Source: Dermacentor variabilis (lineage: Eukaryota; Arthropoda; Arachnida; Ixodida; Ixodidae). From it: a DNA stretch of 64,000 nt. Location: contig NC_134568.1 in NCBI RefSeq assembly GCF_050947875.1, positions 200,432,043-200,496,042 on the forward strand, written 5' to 3'. The notes under the pieces are model-generated. The model worked only from the letters and a program-made list of their open reading frames with translations. It searched no databases and was not told where the DNA came from. Numbering within the stretch: position 1 is the first letter of the stretch; each line of letters starts with the position of its first letter. The position numbers and the translations under genes were made by a program. Positions 1-10,916 of the stretch are shown in pieces.

Positions 1-3000
1 CGTAGCACAGGCCGGATTGTTAGGGCGCTCTTTAGGGCGCTAAAAGCTCTTTCCTTTGTCTCGTCCCAGACGACTGTTTGGGGCTCTGTTTTTCTTAGAG
101 CATCCGTCAGGGGAGCCGCGATATCAGAGTACCGGGGGATGTACCGCTGATAGTAGCCGGCGACACCTAAGAACGACCGAATATCGGTCTTCGTGCGCGG
201 TTGCGGGAAGTCTCGCACAGCGGCCACCTTTATTTCAGAGGGGCGGCGACGACCCCGTCCAATCACGTGACCGAGGTAGACAACCTCGGCCTGTGCTAAC
301 TGGCACTTGGGAGCCTTGACTGTCGAGCCCGCTTCGCGCAGGCGGGTTAGCACTGCCCGTAAGTGTGCCATATGCTCAGACCAGGATGCGGAGAATATCG
401 CTACGTCGTCTAGATACGGTAAAGCGAATTCTTGCTGTCCCCGCAACACTTTATCCATGAGGCTTGAAAAGCAGTATGGCGCGTTCTTCAAACCAAAACT
501 CAAAACTTGAGGACGGAATGTCCCCATTGGTGAAATGAACGCCGCATACCTACTAGCCTCTTCTGTAAGTGGAACCTGCCAATAACCCCTGACAAGATCT
601 AGGGTGGAAATAAACTGAGCGCTACTCACTTTCTCCTCGATGTTAGGGATCGGATAAATTTGATCCTTAGTGATGGAATTAAGCCTGCGGTAGTCGACGC
701 AAGGACGAGGTTCCTTGCCCGGTACCTCAACTAAAATCAAGGGGGAGGTATAATCACTCTCACCCGCTTCAATAACACCGAACTGTAGCATTTTCTTTAC
801 CTCAGCCTCCATAATATCGTGCTGGCGGGGTGACACCCGATACGCCTTGGATCGTACTGGCTCTGGGGAGGTAAGTTCTATATCATGAGTAAGGACAGAA
901 GTCCTACCAGGCCTCTCAGAGAACTGACCTTGAAACTCTTGTAAGAGCTGGTGTAGTTCGGTTTTCTGCTCAGGCGACAGCGGTGCTTTACTGATTAAGT
1001 CACTAATGACTTGATCGGTGTCTTCCCTGTTCGTCACTGAACCTAGTCCCGGAAGCTCGACCGGAAGCTCTTCAGGAACGTTTACCATCATGCACACCAC
1101 TGCTTCCCTTTGTCTATAGGGTTTGAGCAGATTACAGTGGTAAACTTGCTGTGCTTTCCGCTTTCCTGGCAGACTCACCACGTAGTTAACGTCGGACAGT
1201 TTTTGAACAATCCGTGCTGGGCCCTCCCACTGCACGTCGAGTTTGTTTTTTTAGCGATGTGCGCAATATCATGACCTCATCGCCCACCTCGAAACGACGG
1301 GCCCTGGCTGTCCGATCGTAATAAACCTTGGCCCTCTGCTGGGCCTTTGCCATTGCTTCACCTGACAACTCCTGTGCCCTTCTTAAGCGTTCGAGGAGCC
1401 TAAGCACGTACTCCACTACGACTGGGTCGTCGCCCCTGCCTTCCCACGATTCTCGAAGCATGCGAAGCGGAGACCGCAGCGAGCGACCGTACACCAGCTC
1501 AGCTGGCGAAAACCCCGTAGCCGCATGCGGCGCGGTCCTTAATGCAAACATCACCCCAGGCAGACACAGCTCCCAGTCAGTTTGTTGTTCAAAACACAAT
1601 GCTCTCAACACGCGCTTCATGACGGAGTGGAGCTTCTCAACGGGATTCGACTGTGGGTGGTACACTGAGCTGTGTAACAGCTTTACCCCGCACCTTTCGA
1701 GAAAGGCTGTCGTCAAAGCGCTAGTAAACACTGTGCCCTGATCTGACTGGATTTCCGCAGGAAAACCAACTCGCGCAAATATGAACAGTAGTGCATTGAC
1801 TATCTCAACTGAGCTGCGTTCTTTAAGCGGCACTGCTTCAGGGAACTTTGTCGCTGGGCAGATCACAGTCAAAATGTGTCTGTACCCCGTGGTTGTTACC
1901 GGCAGAGGTCCCACTGTATCAATAACGAGCCGTCTAAAAGGCTCCGTAATGATAGGTACCAACTTCAACGGCGCCCTCGATTTGTCCCCTGGTTTGCCCA
2001 CCCGCTCACAGGTGTCACATGTCCTCACAAAGTGGTCTGCGTCCCGAAAACACCCTGGCCAATAGTACTCTTGCAATAGACGGTCCTTAGTTTACTTAAC
2101 TCCTAGGTGTCCGCACCACGAACCCCCATGCGACAAGCGCAACAGATCCTGACGGTAGCACTGAGGCACGATCAGCTGATCGAACTCCACTCCCCTGCGG
2201 TCTAGATACTTCCGGTACAGGACCCCACCTCTTTCCACAAAACGAGCATTTTTCTTGACGATACCTTCCTTGACAATGCAGCGTATGTTTTCTAGGCTGC
2301 CATCCTTTTTTTGCTCGGCTATCAAAGCCGACCGGCTGACTTTTAGCAACCTATTAAGTCCGTCTGACGTAGGCGCGATGAGCAAATCTGCAGATAGCTC
2401 TTCTAACTTTTCCGTGTCGGGCATTTCCTCTCCAGTATCTGGTGCCTTCAATGCTACAGGCTCAATTTTATTCAGTTCGGACGGGCTCTGAATATCAGCT
2501 TGCTGCGCCTCTGACCCTTTCTCATTGTTCGACAACGTCGGCCCCCCAACTACCGCCTTTGCAGCGAGCTCCCGAACCTTCGATCTGGTTAAGGCCTGAA
2601 CGCTAGCCTCACCAAACAAAAGCCCCTTCTCGCGCAGGAGGTGATCGGACCTGTTCGAAAATAGGTACGGGTACTGGGGGGGGGGGCAGCATAGATGACA
2701 CTGCGGCCTCCGTCTCAAGTGCTCCGAAAGGTCCTTCAATAAGCACTTTTGCTACGGGCAGACACACGCTATGAGCTTCCACGGCTTGCTTGATCCATGC
2801 GCACTCGCCCGTGAACATATCGGGTTCTACGTAGGAGGGGTGAACTACATCCATCGTAGCTGCGGAATCGCGAAGCACTCGGCACTCTTTCCCGTTCACG
2901 AGGAGGTCTCGCATGTAAGGCTCGAGAAGCTTCATGTTCTCGTCAGTGCTGCATAATGACAAAAACACGACTTTTGTTTTTGTTTCCGGACACTGCGCCG

Positions 3001-4123
3001 AAAAGTGACCCGGCTTCTGGCACGTATAACAAACGCGCGCTTGCCTCGTCTCGAACCGCTTTCTGCGTTCGGCTTCGGCTGCCGCCGTCTCCTTACGTTC
3101 GGTCGGACTGCTTTCACTCGCATCCGCACTACGTGTGTCGCCCCTTGCTCTCATGGGTGTGAACTTTGGCCTCTCAAACTTGGAGCCAAATTCACCCTTT
3201 TGACCGTCCTTAGCTCCGCGAGCCCGACGCGTCACAAACTCCTCGGCTAGCTCGGCGGCTTTAGCCACCGTACCAACGTCTGGCCTATCCAAGACCCAGT
3301 ACCGCACGTTCTCAGGTAACCGACTATAAAACTGTTCCAGCCCGAAACACTGCAGAACTTTCTCGTGGTCACCAAACGCTTTCTCTTCTTTGAGCCACTC
3401 CTGCATGTTTGACATAAGCCTGTAGGCAAACTCTGCATATGACTCACTTTTGCCTTTCTCATTTTCCCGAAACTTCCGACGGAACGCCTCCGCTGACAGC
3501 CTGTACTTTTTTAGCAGACTCGATTTCACTTTGTCGAAATCCTCTGCCTCCTCTCTCTTCAAGCGAGCGACTACGTCGGCCGCCTCGCCGGGTAACAAAG
3601 TGAGCAAGCGCTGCGGCCACGTTTCCCGAGAGAACCCCTGCTTCTCGCACGTTCGCTCAAAGTTAACCAGGAACAAACCAATGTCCTCTCCAAGCTTAAA
3701 CGGCCGCATCAGGTCAGCCATTTTGAACAATACTCGTTCTCCTGCACCGTGTGCCTGACTTCCATTACGAGCGCGTTCCATCTCTACCTCGAGACGCTTC
3801 ATTTCCAAAGCGTGTTGACGGTCGCGCTCTTTTTCTTTCTCTTGTTGCTCTCGCTCTTTTTGTTCTTTAAGTTCGCGCTCCTGTTTATCTTTTTGTTCTT
3901 TAAGTTCGCGCTCCTGTTTCTCTTTTTGCTCTTTAAGTTCGCGCTCCTGTCTTTTTGCCCTTTCCTCAATGGTCTCAAGGCATTCCGACAGCTCGTCATC
4001 CTCAGCCTCTAACTCAAGAATAGCCCTTAGCAGTTCTGGTTTTCTGAGTTTGTCTGAGACATCCAGACCCAACTCTCTTGCAAGCTCCAGCAATTTCGGT
4101 TTGCGCAACGACTTCAAATCCAT
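1..4123 (-). pseudogene. gag-pol of Gypsy copy A, frameshifted and interrupted
   Basis: Starts at ATG 4123 with the same N-terminus as copies B and C. Order along the minus strand: coiled-coil Gag with ERELKEQK repeats (about 3960-3790), SCAN-like capsid end (about 3490-3250), CCHC knuckle CYTCQKPGHFSAQC (about 3010-3050), protease motif DSAA (about 2870), integrase (about 2200-1260), then reverse transcriptase and RNase H (about 1000 to the edge). Damage visible against B and C: a G run of 11 instead of 7 at 2676-2686 (frameshift after protease), an in-frame stop near 2090 from a Lys codon, one extra T near 1247 (frameshift between integrase and RT), and a 9-base in-frame deletion near 633. 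Gag to protease (2609-4123) is still open. It is not expected to make a working polyprotein. Confidence 0.88.
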
Positions 4124-4422
4124 GGCTGCTCTGAATGCTGCTTTCTCTACTGCCTACTATTGTCTTGCCGCAAACTAACCCGGCAGCAACGACAACCACA
4201 ATTACCAGCTCTGTTTCTGACACTAACAAAAGCCTGGCAAAACTCAGAAGAAGAAAGTCCCGCACTCACCAAACCTCGCAGCCAAGAATTCAGCGCAGTC
4301 GTTCCGCTGCAGGCAACCAGTCATCACACAGGGCTAGTTGCACTGCTCCCGGATGGTCGTTGTACAACGCTGCTCAGCATACAGTCAACCGCATATCTTC
4401 GCTGCTGGCCTCCGTTGTCGCG

Positions 4423-4440
4423 ATCCCACCGCTGCCACCA
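4423..4440 (-). other. Primer-binding site of copy A (tRNA-Leu type)
   Basis: On the minus strand the 18 bases TGGTGGCAGCGGTGGGAT begin two bases after the LTR. They complement the 3' end of a mature leucine tRNA of the AAG-anticodon type, including the added CCA, as far as I remember that tRNA's 3' end. Copy C has the same site with one extra T (38759-38777). Copy B has a degraded one (23988-24008). Confidence 0.75.
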
Positions 4441-4442
4441 GC

Positions 4443-5096
4443 TGTTGGAATCTCAGTGCTGACACCCGTTATTGCAATCGCACTGCTGGCACGAGTTGTT
4501 GCAAATGGGTCGCAAGCCCCAAGGGTAGCGTTGGCCTGGCGGCCTGGGGCACAACTGGAAGCATCCGAAGGTCCGAGCAAAGCATGAGTCGACTGCTAAC
4601 AGAACAAACTTGTTTATTCTAGCATCGCAAAAGAGCGGCCGGTCAGGTCGACCGAAGTGGAGAGACGGGAGAGCACGTTACTCAACAGAAGAAATCGGAG
4701 CCTCTCTTGGCGTCCGGGGGCAGCTGCTTTTATACTCTCGGAGTTGAGGGCAAGAAGGAACGCCTCGATAGAGGCGTACGTGACGGCGCCGCTCGGGCAC
4801 GTTGAGACGAGTACGTGACGCATCCGCCGGGCCGGCGCCGATCAGACCTCCTCGCTTCACAGTTGGGGGAGCTCCTCTCCCCGGCTGCCGCGCTTTGACA
4901 AGCGTGGGCACCAACATGCACACACACACACACACGCGCACACGAACACACGTGGCATTGAAACATGCCTGGACGCGCTGGCGGGGAGGCGTATCGGCGG
5001 CGCTGAATGGGCCAAAATGTCCGCCGCTTTGAACGAAGCCCCGGCGTCCGTTGCATCCGTGCCGGCTATACCGCGCGTCGTAGGCGAAACGTAACA
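4443..5096 (-). repeat. 5' LTR of Gypsy copy A
   Basis: About 654 bp with TGTT...AACA ends as written on the plus strand. It shares long blocks with the LTRs of copies B and C: the poly(A)-signal block around 4613, the TATA block around 4730, and the terminal block ending gcgaaacgtaaca. Its U3 middle has no 51-bp or 49-bp array; instead it holds unrelated GC-rich sequence and a short CA run at about 4917-4945. The left boundary is set by the primer-binding site two bases outside it. Confidence 0.8.
4613..4734 (-). promoter_or_regulatory. LTR core promoter and poly(A) signal, copy A
   Basis: On the minus strand a TATAAAA box lies at 4734-4728 and an AATAAA signal at 4618-4613, about 115 bases downstream. 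This is the spacing expected for the U3/R boundary and the R-region polyadenylation signal of an LTR. The same pair is conserved in copies B and C. Confidence 0.6.
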
Positions 5097-5148
5097 AAGG
5101 CTACTGGACTGTATGAGCGTTTGTGACCGTGGACATTCCTCTGCCACT

Positions 5149-5300
5149 GATTCTGTGAATGACTGACACTTTATTATTTTTCTTCTGTCTCCTTCTTATC
5201 TATTCCCCTTTCCCCCTCACCAAGTGTAGGGTAGCCATCCGGGCACGTCGTTGGCTAACCTCCCTACCTTTCTCTTTTCGTCTCTCTCTCTCTCTCTATT
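5149..5300 (+). repeat. 3' end of an I-like LINE (5'-truncated)
   Basis: The stretch containing aagtgtagggtagcc and ggctaacctccctaccttt, ending in a CT-rich tail (5281-5299), is the plus-strand counterpart of sequence at 42790-42880 and 13459-13560. Those are the 3' ends of the LINE family that carries RNase H at 43338-43990. Only the 3' terminal region remains. No coding sequence is left. Confidence 0.6.
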
Positions 5301-6240
5301 AGCACCGCACAGAGGCCTCGATGCATGCGCATTGATCGAAGGGCCCTATAGGCGCCGCCGTTTTCACCCTGTTGTCAGAGTATTTCCGTTTATTTTTGTT
5401 TTCGCTTGTTATTGTCGTCTTAGTGATAAACCACGCTGGAAACGAGGAGGCAGTTCGTACTGTACGAGGACGCAGCATTACTAGCAAGACAATACTAACA
5501 TTTATATGCGTGTCTCCGATATCGACGCAACGAAGAGGCAGTTCTAGGTTTGCACAGATCAGCACCAATACCGATTCCATGTCTAAAATGCTCCCACGCC
5601 TAAGGAATTAAGGCCTCATGGATGTAGCCACGGGAATTAGAAAAAGAAAGCTTCGCTTTCAGCTAACTTGTGCCAATCCTTAAAAAAGAAAAAGAAAAAC
5701 AAGTGTGCGGCACGCAAATACAACCAACGCAGTGTTGTTGGCTGCCCTCTTAATCAACGCAAGGCATTTTTTACTGTGAGCTTGAGTCATTAATTAGCAA
5801 ACTTAATTAATTTTTAAGCTACTGATTCACTAATTCTGAATAGATTCTGAATCCGAGATAGTTGTCAAGACAACATTTTCGAGCTGAACGGCACGAAAAA
5901 TGGGACAGGGCGAGTGGCAGAAAAACACACAGAACTCTAAACCAAGAGTGAAGAGCACCACGAAGGGTGGACGGGAGTTCTCCCGTGTTCTCACGGGAGG
6001 GAGGGTCAGCGCTCTGCGTGTTTTGTGACACTCGCCTTGTCCCGTGTTTCGCGCTGTTCCGTTTAAAGATGTTGCTTTCATGGATAAATTGTGGAGCGTG
6101 TTTAGAAATGTTCCATTGCATCGTTTTAACGAAGCTAGCTGTCGTGTTTACAGTTTTTCGGGCTCCAAAGCAAGCAAGAGAAATCTAAAAAAAAAAGCTC
6201 CACGTGACAAGGCGCTTGCGCGCAGTGACATTCGCGTCCT
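5301..6240. other. No gene recognised
   Basis: AT-moderate sequence with short poly-A patches (about 5681-5700). I see no conserved protein frame, no splice-flanked exon and no recognisable mobile element. Confidence 0.5.
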
Positions 6241-6243
6241 CAA

Positions 6244-6292
6244 AACACACACACACTCACGCATTCCCTTCCCCCCCCCCCCCCCAACGAAA

Positions 6293-6347
<55 letters not shown>
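6244..6347. repeat. Microsatellite cluster (AC)n, C15, (GACA)n
   Basis: A short AC run (6244-6257), a run of 15 C (6271-6285) and about 13 copies of GACA (6293-6347) follow one another. The reading frames through this stretch are simple-sequence translations. Confidence 0.95.
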
Positions 6348-6502
6348 GGCAAAATACCCCGAGCCTCTTCATAATTATGTTGTGATAACGCTGAATCGAA
6401 CCTTGGAAACTACTACCGTTATACCCTACTCGGGAAAATTACACCCTCCAGGGTCGATTGCATGTCGAAACACCCTTTTTGCATCTTACTTCAAGTTAAA
6501 TT

Positions 6503-6731
6503 CAGGGGTATACTACGTGCCAAAACCGCGATCTGGTTATGAGGCGCGCCGTAGTGGATACGTCGGATTAATTACGAACACCTGGGGTTCTTTAGAGTGC
6601 ACCCAATGCACTGTACACGGGCGTTTTTGCATTTCGCCCCATCAAAATGCAGCCGCCGCGGCCGTGATTCGATCTCGCAACTTCGTGCTTAGCAGCCCAA
6701 CGCCAAAGCCATTACGCCACCACAGCGGGCC
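6503..6731 (-). mobile_element. Ruka-like tRNA-derived SINE, old copy
   Basis: Minus-strand copy with the family landmarks: tRNA-like head at the right (about 6660-6731, with a B-box-like TTGCGAGATCGAATC), the body segment ending in the cacctggggttcttta motif, and the tail segment acgtgccaaaacc at the left. It is more diverged than the copies at 8351, 10378 and 27266. I see no clear target duplication. Confidence 0.75.
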
Positions 6732-7534
6732 AATTTTATGTTCCGTGAAATATTTAAAAAATGGGCGCATTCGTTAGCAGAACACCCCTGGTGTACCTTT
6801 TCATTAACTTTATGACGCTAACAGGGTGTTTTATGCGAATCATCTTGCAGAATTTAAGGGTGCTCGGACACTTCAACGCTTCAAGCAGGTAAAAAGCTAC
6901 AACTGTCTATATTCCAGCAGTTTGCGCCAAGTCATTATTCAGGCAAGTCATATGGTAACAGTAGGCTATGGATGTCAATCTGGGGTGCTATAACGATACG
7001 CTTGCTTGTTTCTATTACTTCTAGAACTGTATCTGTACAGTTCTAGAAGTACATAGTGTACTTCTAGTGTACATACTGATTATGCCTGGTTAGACCAAAC
7101 AAAAGAAAAGTTATTATTTCTGATTTTACGCCTTCTTTACGATGAGCGCTCTGCTATTAGTCAAAAGTTTTCGGCTGCGCCCGCTTTGCCTGTCTGTCAC
7201 GCGACATCACAAAACTGCGAAGGCTCAGTGCGTATAAGTGATGTGTACGCGTTAAAGATGCATTAATATGGCGAACTAAACTGAATTTTTTTCTGAATAT
7301 CCAGAAACTACCCCATTCCGAAAGGAATAGAAGATGGCTGCCCGACGAATGCTGTGGCACTGGCTACTCGCGCCTGCCGGGGCGCGTGGACTTATTTGCT
7401 TATAATGAAGAAAATTGCGCAGCAGTATAACGTTATCGAGCCCTTTCGGCACGTATACGACATCGCTCTGCCAATTCTTCGCTGAGGATCCATTTTAGCG
7501 GCATGTGTACCCTTCCGTTGCACGCCGCCGCGAG
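6732..7534. other. No gene recognised
   Basis: AT-rich sequence without a convincing coding frame or known element. The only structure I can point to is the perfect hairpin at 7017-7050. Confidence 0.5.
7017..7050. repeat. Perfect 15-bp hairpin
   Basis: Arms acttctagaactgta (7017-7031) and tacagttctagaagt (7036-7050) pair perfectly around a 4-base loop. Part of the arm sequence (acttctag) recurs at about 7070. No transcript or element can be assigned to it. Confidence 0.8.
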
Positions 7535-7560
7535 TTTTGACCAGCAACCGCTGGTCAAAA
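7535..7560. repeat. Perfect 11-bp hairpin abutting a SINE fragment
   Basis: Arms ttttgaccagc (7535-7545) and gctggtcaaaa (7550-7560) with a 4-base loop. The right arm ends exactly where the SINE fragment at 7561 begins. Confidence 0.75.
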
Positions 7561-7652
7561 CGGTAATTTGGACCACCTGGGGTTCTTTAACCTGCACCTA
7601 AATCTAAGTACACGGGTGTTTTCGCATTTCACCTCCATCGAAATGCGGCCGC
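7561..7652 (-). mobile_element. Ruka-like SINE, internal fragment
   Basis: Ninety-two bases of the SINE body, lacking both the tRNA-like head and the tail. It matches 8414-8505 almost base for base, including private variants (ctgcacctaaat, catttcacctcc) not shared by the copies at 10378 and 27266. Confidence 0.75.
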
Positions 7653-7657
7653 ACGTT

Positions 7658-7722
7658 TCAACTAATCAGGGGATTAGCCCAGGCCAACACGTGGCCGCAG
7701 TATATAGCTAACCACTCAAAGT
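7658..7722. repeat. 65-bp dispersed repeat, copy 1
   Basis: Starts tcaactaatcaggggattag. It matches 9319-9383 with a single mismatch over 65 bases in the same orientation. It lies right after the SINE fragment here but away from any SINE at the second site. The function is unknown. Confidence 0.85.
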
Positions 7723-8350
7723 CGCAGACCCCGGCACCATCCTCCTCATGTGGTTACTAATTTCACTGCGCTGACTCAGCCCCAACGAAACCCTCTCCAC
7801 TTTTGCGTACTGCTCGCCTGTTGTCAGCCAATTAGATAAGACAAACCGTTCTACGTAGGCAATTCTATTCGCTTTGAAATCAAACAAAAGTGACCTGTAT
7901 AAACGAGGAGAGCGTTTGATTGGACTCTTCAAACATCGCTGCGGGTTACCGCCAGATGATTGCGTCGGTGCTTACGTAAATTTGAGGTCAGGAGATTGGA
8001 ATAAAAAACAGATTGGAATAGTGTTACATTATAGGGCCCCTGCTACTTCATGTCGCATGGAGTTTCCGGTGGTGAAGTGGAAAAACATAGCTTTTTATTT
8101 CCCTACCCTGACTTTCGCTTTTTAGCTTTTCAGCACTAGCTTCGTTTAAGTTGTTTCAGCTCCGTGTTCTTTTGTTTGTCAGCTGCCAATCGTCAGTGAA
8201 TCATAGCGCGTCAGCCAATCATAGTTCTTCAGGCACATCTCTTTGCTGTAGCAACGGGTCCGAGGCAATATTATGCGCAGTAATTCTACCGCTGTTTCAT
8301 GCCATATCGATTGGAATAAACATTCGCAGATGCATGCAGAGGAAAAAAAT
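7723..8350. other. No gene recognised
   Basis: Unique-looking AT-rich sequence between two SINE pieces. I found no supported coding frame or repeat. Confidence 0.5.
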
Positions 8351-8577
8351 TATGGGGTTTTACGTGCCGAAACCACTTTCTGATTATGAGGCACGCCGTA
8401 GTGGGTGACTCCGGTAATTTGGACCACCTGGGGTTCTTTAATCTGCACCTAAATCTAAGTACACGGGTGTTTTCGCATTTCACCTCCATCGAAATGCGGC
8501 CGCCGTGACCGGGATTCGATCCCACGACCTCGTGCTTAGCAGCCCAACACCATAGCCATTAAGCAACCACGGCGGGT
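8351..8577 (-). mobile_element. Ruka-like tRNA-derived SINE, complete
   Basis: Read on the minus strand: tRNA-like head 8577-8508 with an A-box-like start (CCGTGGTTGCTTAATGG) and a B-box-like GTCGTGGGATCGAATCC, then the conserved body and a tail ending in AT-rich sequence at 8351. Such heads carry an internal Pol III promoter. The target duplication is not clear. Confidence 0.85.
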
Positions 8578-8933
8578 CGTGCAGCGCAATATTCTACCGA
8601 TAAGAAAACATCATTTATTGTGGCGCGCCTTCGTCGTAAAGACACGACTACTTAGTACTCTTCTCGCCTTCCTGCCTTTGATATCTTAGTACTAGCTTAG
8701 CTTACATTGTTTAACCTTGGTGCTGATTTATAGATTAACTGAAGCACTGAAGAGCGTGCCGTCAGCCTATCCAAGGAGCTAGAGGCGCTACTGCACTCTT
8801 AAGGTGCTGTATTATTCCCAGTGGTTACGTCGGCGGAGTGGTCGACAGGAAACAATATCAATTTCTTGGTCTTGTCTTTTGGTGATCGTGTGTCATACTG
8901 TGCCTGAAAAAAAAATTGAGAAAAGAGAATGGA

Positions 8934-9000
8934 GCGGTCGACATTTAGCACTTCCGACTGCAAATCTGGAGGTCCACGTTTCGAATCCAGGCTGGGTGCC
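8934..9000 (+). ncRNA. tRNA-Cys-like pseudogene or SINE head
   Basis: The stretch contains gactgcaaatctggaggtcc followed by a B-box-like cgtttcgaatcc and ends gggtgcc. This resembles the anticodon arm (GCA context) and T-arm of a cysteine tRNA. Nine T residues follow directly, a possible Pol III terminator. The D-arm and acceptor stem do not fold well, so a working tRNA is unlikely. It may be a decayed tRNA or the head of a short SINE. Confidence 0.35.
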
Positions 9001-9318
9001 TTTTTTTTTCTTTCTTTTAAATAAATGTTTCGGAAAACACTTCGGGATTACTTCGCCGGACGTCCTAAAGACTAAGGTAGCGATAGAGAAAACATATGAC
9101 TGTAAAAATAAAACGTAATGTGCCTTTCGGCAATACGGCATATTGGGGGAAGGGTGCAATTAAAAATAATCGCCCTTTCAAATGAGTGTATTAGTTCGCC
9201 TAAACACCATTTTATGTAGGTGTAAAAGGGTGAGTTATAGACACGAGAAACTACACCCTTAACGGTGCAGTTTTTTCTTAGTGTGTACCGGGTCACCTGG
9301 GTCAGTCGCTTTACCGTG

Positions 9319-9383
9319 TCAACTAATCAGGGGATTAGCCCAGGCCAACACGTGGCCGCAGTATATAGCTAACAACTCAAAGT
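9319..9383. repeat. 65-bp dispersed repeat, copy 2
   Basis: Same-orientation near-identical partner of 7658-7722 (one mismatch). The flanking sequences differ, so this is a dispersed repeat rather than a tandem duplication. Confidence 0.85.
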
Positions 9384-9713
9384 GCTGGAAGATTGTTTCT
9401 AGCCTGCTCGAGTTGTCGGCTACTCTCGTACTGACTTGAGCTTGTCTCCTTGTTAGCTGAAACATTAAAGCGACTTTCGGAAAGATGCTGATCTTTCTTC
9501 GATGTTTGTATCACGAGCGATAGTCTTGAAACCGTCAAATTCCGCAATATTCTCAAATTCGCAATCTCTCCATTTGTTCACAGGGCCGCTACGCATCCTC
9601 TGATTGGCTCAGATAGCAAACATCGCGGTATTTGACAGTGTCCAGAATAGAACCCCAAGACACATTTTTAGGGGTGTACGAAGTGTAATTTTTGAGACCT
9701 AGCCGAATAGTGC

Positions 9714-9875
9714 CAGAAGTGAATCGAATCTAACACAGAATGCTTTAGAATAATGTAAGGTATTCGGAAAAATATTGGAATTTGCGAATAGCGACTATCC
9801 GACTCGAAAGCCGAATATAATAGGACCAATATTAGATTCGTTATTCCGAAATTACGAATATTCGCACACCCACCC
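9714..9875. repeat. AT-rich TTCGAAT-type repeat, copy 1
   Basis: Dense in gaatcg, gaata and cgaatattcg motifs. It ends in acgaatattcgcacaccc, matching the end of 11975-12056 (tttcgaatattctcacaccc), and shares the preceding ttagattcgtatt block. It appears to be an unnamed dispersed repeat. Similar motifs occur at about 10030-10100. Confidence 0.5.
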
Positions 9876-10377
9876 CTACAAATGTTTAACTAACTTGCTT
9901 TGAAAAGATACTGCAAAAGCTCTTTTTGCAGCACTTTGCTGCCGTTAGGTGGATATGCTTTTTCCTTATGTAAGCCTGGATTTAGGGGTCCGTATTCACA
10001 AAAAAGCAAGGGTTCTGAATAGCGGAATTTTCAAATCGATACGAATAACCGAAAAAAAAAAGAACGACCTTCGAATATCGAATATTTCCAATTTCTAAAA
10101 AAAAAAATTGAAAGATATATGTGGAGACTGTTTGGCAACAAACACTTTACGTTATTTGATACAGGTAATGCAGTGTAACAACTGGACTGGTCGAGTGGAA
10201 AACTTGGAACTGAGAACCAAACTAAAGTACGATCATATCTGCTGCACGGTGACAGACACAAATGAAAAGAAGGAACAGCATGTCCGAGATGCTTTCTTTT
10301 ATTTCACTTGGGTTGCCACGCGGCATAACGTCATAATGGAGTTAAATATAAGCATCCAGACCCGTTTCATAGAGATA

Positions 10378-10552
10378 GATTAAAATTAAATTATGGGGTT
10401 TTACGTGCCAAAACCACTTTCTGATTATGAGGCACGCCGTAGTGGAGGACTCCGGAAATTTTGACCACCTGGGGTTCTTTAACGTGCACCTAAATCTAAG
10501 TACACGGGTGTTTTCGCATTTCGCCCCCATCGAAATGCGGCCGCCGTGGCCG
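10378..10552 (-). mobile_element. Ruka-like SINE, head-truncated, with target duplication
   Basis: Well-preserved body and tail, but the tRNA-like head is missing: the minus-strand 5' end starts in GGCCACGGCGGCC. It is flanked by the 9-bp direct repeat ATAGAGATA (10369-10377 and 10553-10561), so it inserted by target-primed retrotransposition already truncated. Confidence 0.85.
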
Positions 10553-10916
10553 ATAGAGATACATCTAGTAGTTTGTGGTACTTGTTGAATTAAGGAGCCA
10601 AGGCTAATACTACAGCACTGGGCATAGTTTTGAAGGAATCCAAGCATGGTGAGACTGGTAAAATAATAAATAACTTTGTCTAATTAGAGACAGCGAAGTC
10701 GTAGGCTGCCAAAGGCGACGGGCCGTGATTTTGCAGCGATGATTTTTCCGATGCTATTATTTTTCGCAGTTCGTCAGTAGTCAGAGCAACGCTCCGTCCG
10801 CGTTATCATTGAAGTTAGCCCGTCGTTAGAGGGAGACGATAAGAGAGGCATACAAGCGAAAAGCATCGCTACAAAATCTCGGCCATACTTACTCAATGAC
10901 TGGTAACTATTGTGCA

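Larger units (their letters stand above)
1..5096 (-). mobile_element. Ty3/Gypsy Gmr1-like LTR retrotransposon, copy A (5' part, decayed)
   Basis: Minus-strand element read from the 5' LTR (4443-5096) through a leader (4124-4442) into gag-pol (4123 down to 1). The window edge cuts it inside the RNase H region, so its 3' LTR and target duplication are not visible. It is collinear with copies B (17769-24773) and C (32636-39539) but more diverged: its LTR lacks their tandem repeats and the ORF has several disabling changes. It has the best-preserved primer-binding site of the three. It is a dead, older member of the same family. Confidence 0.9.

Noticed and set aside
3749..4012. Plus-strand Phe/Leu-rich frames over the Gag coiled coil, resembling membrane proteins
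   Set aside because: Antisense of the Glu/Lys-rich repeat: reversed GAA/AAG codons read as TTC/CTT. The minus-strand Gag frame is the real one.
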